From: Streptomyces sp. MP131-18
GTDB lineage: Bacteria; Actinomycetota; Actinomycetes; Streptomycetales; Streptomycetaceae
DNA: 64,000 bases
Reading direction: 5' to 3'
NCBI RefSeq assembly: GCF_001984575.1
Contig: NZ_LZNS01000001.1
Location: 980,717-1,044,716, forward strand
A program made the position numbers and the translations under genes. Under the pieces are notes generated by a model. That model had not been told where the DNA came from. It saw nothing but the letters and a program-made list of their open reading frames with translations, and searched no databases. How positions within the stretch are numbered: position 1 is the stretch's first letter; each line of letters begins with the position of its first letter. Positions 62,917 through 64,000 of the stretch are shown in pieces.

Positions 62917-63918
62917 ATGCCGCGCACCATTGACATCGAGGCGTACGCCAAGGGCGTCCTGGCCGGTTCCAGGTCCCATGTGGCCCGGGCGATCACGCTG
63001 GTGGAGTCGACGCGGGCCGACCACCAGGAGCTGGCCCAGCGACTGCTCCTCGACCTGCTGCCGCATGCCGGGCGGGCCAGGCGCGTGGGGATCAGCGGAG
63101 TGCCTGGAGTCGGCAAGTCGACGTTCATCGACGCGTTCGGCAGCATGCTGACGGGCCTCGGGCACAAGGTGGCGGTACTCGCGGTCGACCCGTCCTCCAC
63201 CCGGACGGGCGGGTCGATCCTGGGCGACAAGACGCGGATGGAGCGGCTGTCGGTGGACCCGGCGGCGTTCGTGCGCCCCTCGCCGAGCGCGGGCACGCTG
63301 GGCGGCGTGGCGAAGGCGACGCGGGAGAGCATCGTCGTGATGGAGGCCGCCGGCTACGACGTGGTGCTGGTGGAGACCGTCGGGGTCGGCCAGTCGGAGA
63401 CGACGGTGGCCCGCATGGTGGACTCCTTCCTGCTGCTGACGCTGGCCCGCACGGGCGACCAGCTCCAGGGCATCAAGAAGGGCGTGCTGGAGCTGGCGGA
63501 CGTCATCGCGGTGAACAAGGCGGACGGGCCGCACGAGCGCGAGGCGCGCACGGCGGCCAGGGAGCTGTCCGGCGCGCTGCGGATGCTGCACCCGCCCGAG
63601 GAGGGGTGGACACCGCCGGTACTGACGTGCAGCGCGCTGGAGCAGGCGGGCCTGGAGACGGTGTGGGAACGCCTGGAGCGGCACCGCGCGGTGCTCGACG
63701 CCGACGGGCGGCTGGCGGCGAAGCGGCGCGACCAGCAGGTGGACTGGGTGTGGTCGATGGTGCGGGAGCACCTGATGACCGGATTGCAGCGGCACCCCGC
63801 GGTGCGCGGCCTCGCGCCGCTGGTGGAGGAAGAGGTCCGCGGGGGCACGCTGACGGCGACACTGGCGGCCGAGCGACTCGTCGCGGCCTTCCGCGAACCG
63901 TACGGTGACGGGCCGTGA
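62917..63918 (+). CDS. meaB: MeaB-type G3E GTPase, methylmalonyl-CoA mutase chaperone
   Basis: A 333-residue GTPase of the MeaB/ArgK group: Walker A GISGVPGVGKSTFID, AVDPSSTRTGGSILGDKTRM, switch region ETVGVGQSETTVARMVDSF and base motif VIAVNKADG. It protects and reactivates the mutase. It follows mutB after 22 bp in one operon. Confidence 0.96.
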   Translation: MPRTIDIEAYAKGVLAGSRSHVARAITLVESTRADHQELAQRLLLDLLPHAGRARRVGISGVPGVGKSTFIDAFGSMLTGLGHKVAVLAVDPSSTRTGGSILGDKTRMERLSVDPAAFVRPSPSAGTLGGVAKATRESIVVMEAAGYDVVLVETVGVGQSETTVARMVDSFLLLTLARTGDQLQGIKKGVLELADVIAVNKADGPHEREARTAARELSGALRMLHPPEEGWTPPVLTCSALEQAGLETVWERLERHRAVLDADGRLAAKRRDQQVDWVWSMVREHLMTGLQRHPAVRGLAPLVEEEVRGGTLTATLAAERLVAAFREPYGDGP

Positions 63919-63971
63919 ACGCGTAAGCTGGGCGGCGGAGTTGCCGTGCCCGTTCCGACGAGGGGAGCCTC

Positions 63972-64000
63972 GTGCTCACAGTCAATATGCTTGAGGAACT
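63972..64000 (+). CDS. Start of a gene running off the right edge
   Basis: GTG at 63972 follows GAGGGGAG and opens a frame beginning (V)LTVNMLEE. Only nine residues are visible, so no function can be given. It continues in the direction of the mut operon, 53 bp after meaB. Confidence 0.6.

Overview
The window is high-GC actinobacterial DNA, most likely from a Streptomyces chromosome. Indications are the very high third-position GC, frequent GTG and TTG starts, 4-bp ATGA/GTGA gene overlaps, two giant LuxR-type (LAL) regulators, a streptogrisin-like protease, an ECF sigma factor of the SigE group, crotonyl-CoA carboxylase/reductase, and the mutA-mutB-meaB set. No tRNA, rRNA, CRISPR array or intact insertion sequence was seen.

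Region 1 (1-19 kb) is the right flank of a specialised-metabolite cluster that continues beyond base 1. A modular polyketide synthase starts at 1463 and runs off the left edge. Its first domain is a KSQ decarboxylating loading ketosynthase (Gln in place of the active-site Cys). Divergent from it are an MFS exporter and a translationally coupled TetR repressor behind an inverted-repeat operator. Next comes a four-gene leftward cassette: an Fe(II) oxygenase closely matching ScoE, a FcoT/ScoD-like thioesterase-fold protein, a PKS-derived DH protein with a degenerate carrier domain, and an acyl-AMP ligase. This is the gene set that makes 3-isocyano acyl groups in isonitrile lipopeptide pathways, so the cluster may make an isonitrile-bearing polyketide. 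Two LAL regulators with a DUF5988-like small protein between them, and a Ccr giving ethylmalonyl-CoA, complete the region.

Region 2 (19-28 kb) is mostly general physiology: a ModA lipoprotein, an ArsR-type regulator with a palindromic operator, an M23 peptidase, an ECF sigma factor with a membrane partner and a related lipoprotein, and a coupled nitrate-assimilation operon (nitrate reductase plus two flavoprotein reductases).

Region 3 (28-47 kb) is a second biosynthetic cluster that I cannot match to a known pathway. Fifteen leftward genes (45541 to 29796), most overlapping by 4 bp, encode SRPBCC proteins, a fatty acyl-AMP ligase, an acyl-CoA dehydrogenase, two extended SDRs (one like an acyl-thioester reductase), a free-standing ACP, a two-protein PEP synthase/rifampin-phosphotransferase-like dikinase, a winged-helix protein, an MDMPI/DinB-like protein, a Baeyer-Villiger-type flavoprotein, a methyltransferase, a second AMP-binding enzyme, a UbiA-family membrane protein and an F420-type oxidoreductase. 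A convergent FAD monooxygenase and a StrR-like ParB-family activator frame the operon. A near-consensus StrR site lies in front of the activator. The set suggests an acyl-ACP-derived aldehyde or acid joined to a second, possibly terpenoid, part through a phosphorylated intermediate.

Region 4 (47-64 kb) is ordinary chromosome: a cold-shock-domain protein, VOC and alpha/beta-hydrolase proteins, an EamA exporter with a MarR regulator, tyrosine catabolism (HppD, fumarylacetoacetase), a secreted serine protease, an ADP-ribosylglycohydrolase-like protein, an ATP-dependent DNA ligase, a P-loop kinase, and methylmalonyl-CoA mutase with its MeaB chaperone. The mutase and Ccr could supply extender units to the Region 1 PKS. 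Start codons were chosen by ribosome-binding site and homology and are stated where they matter.
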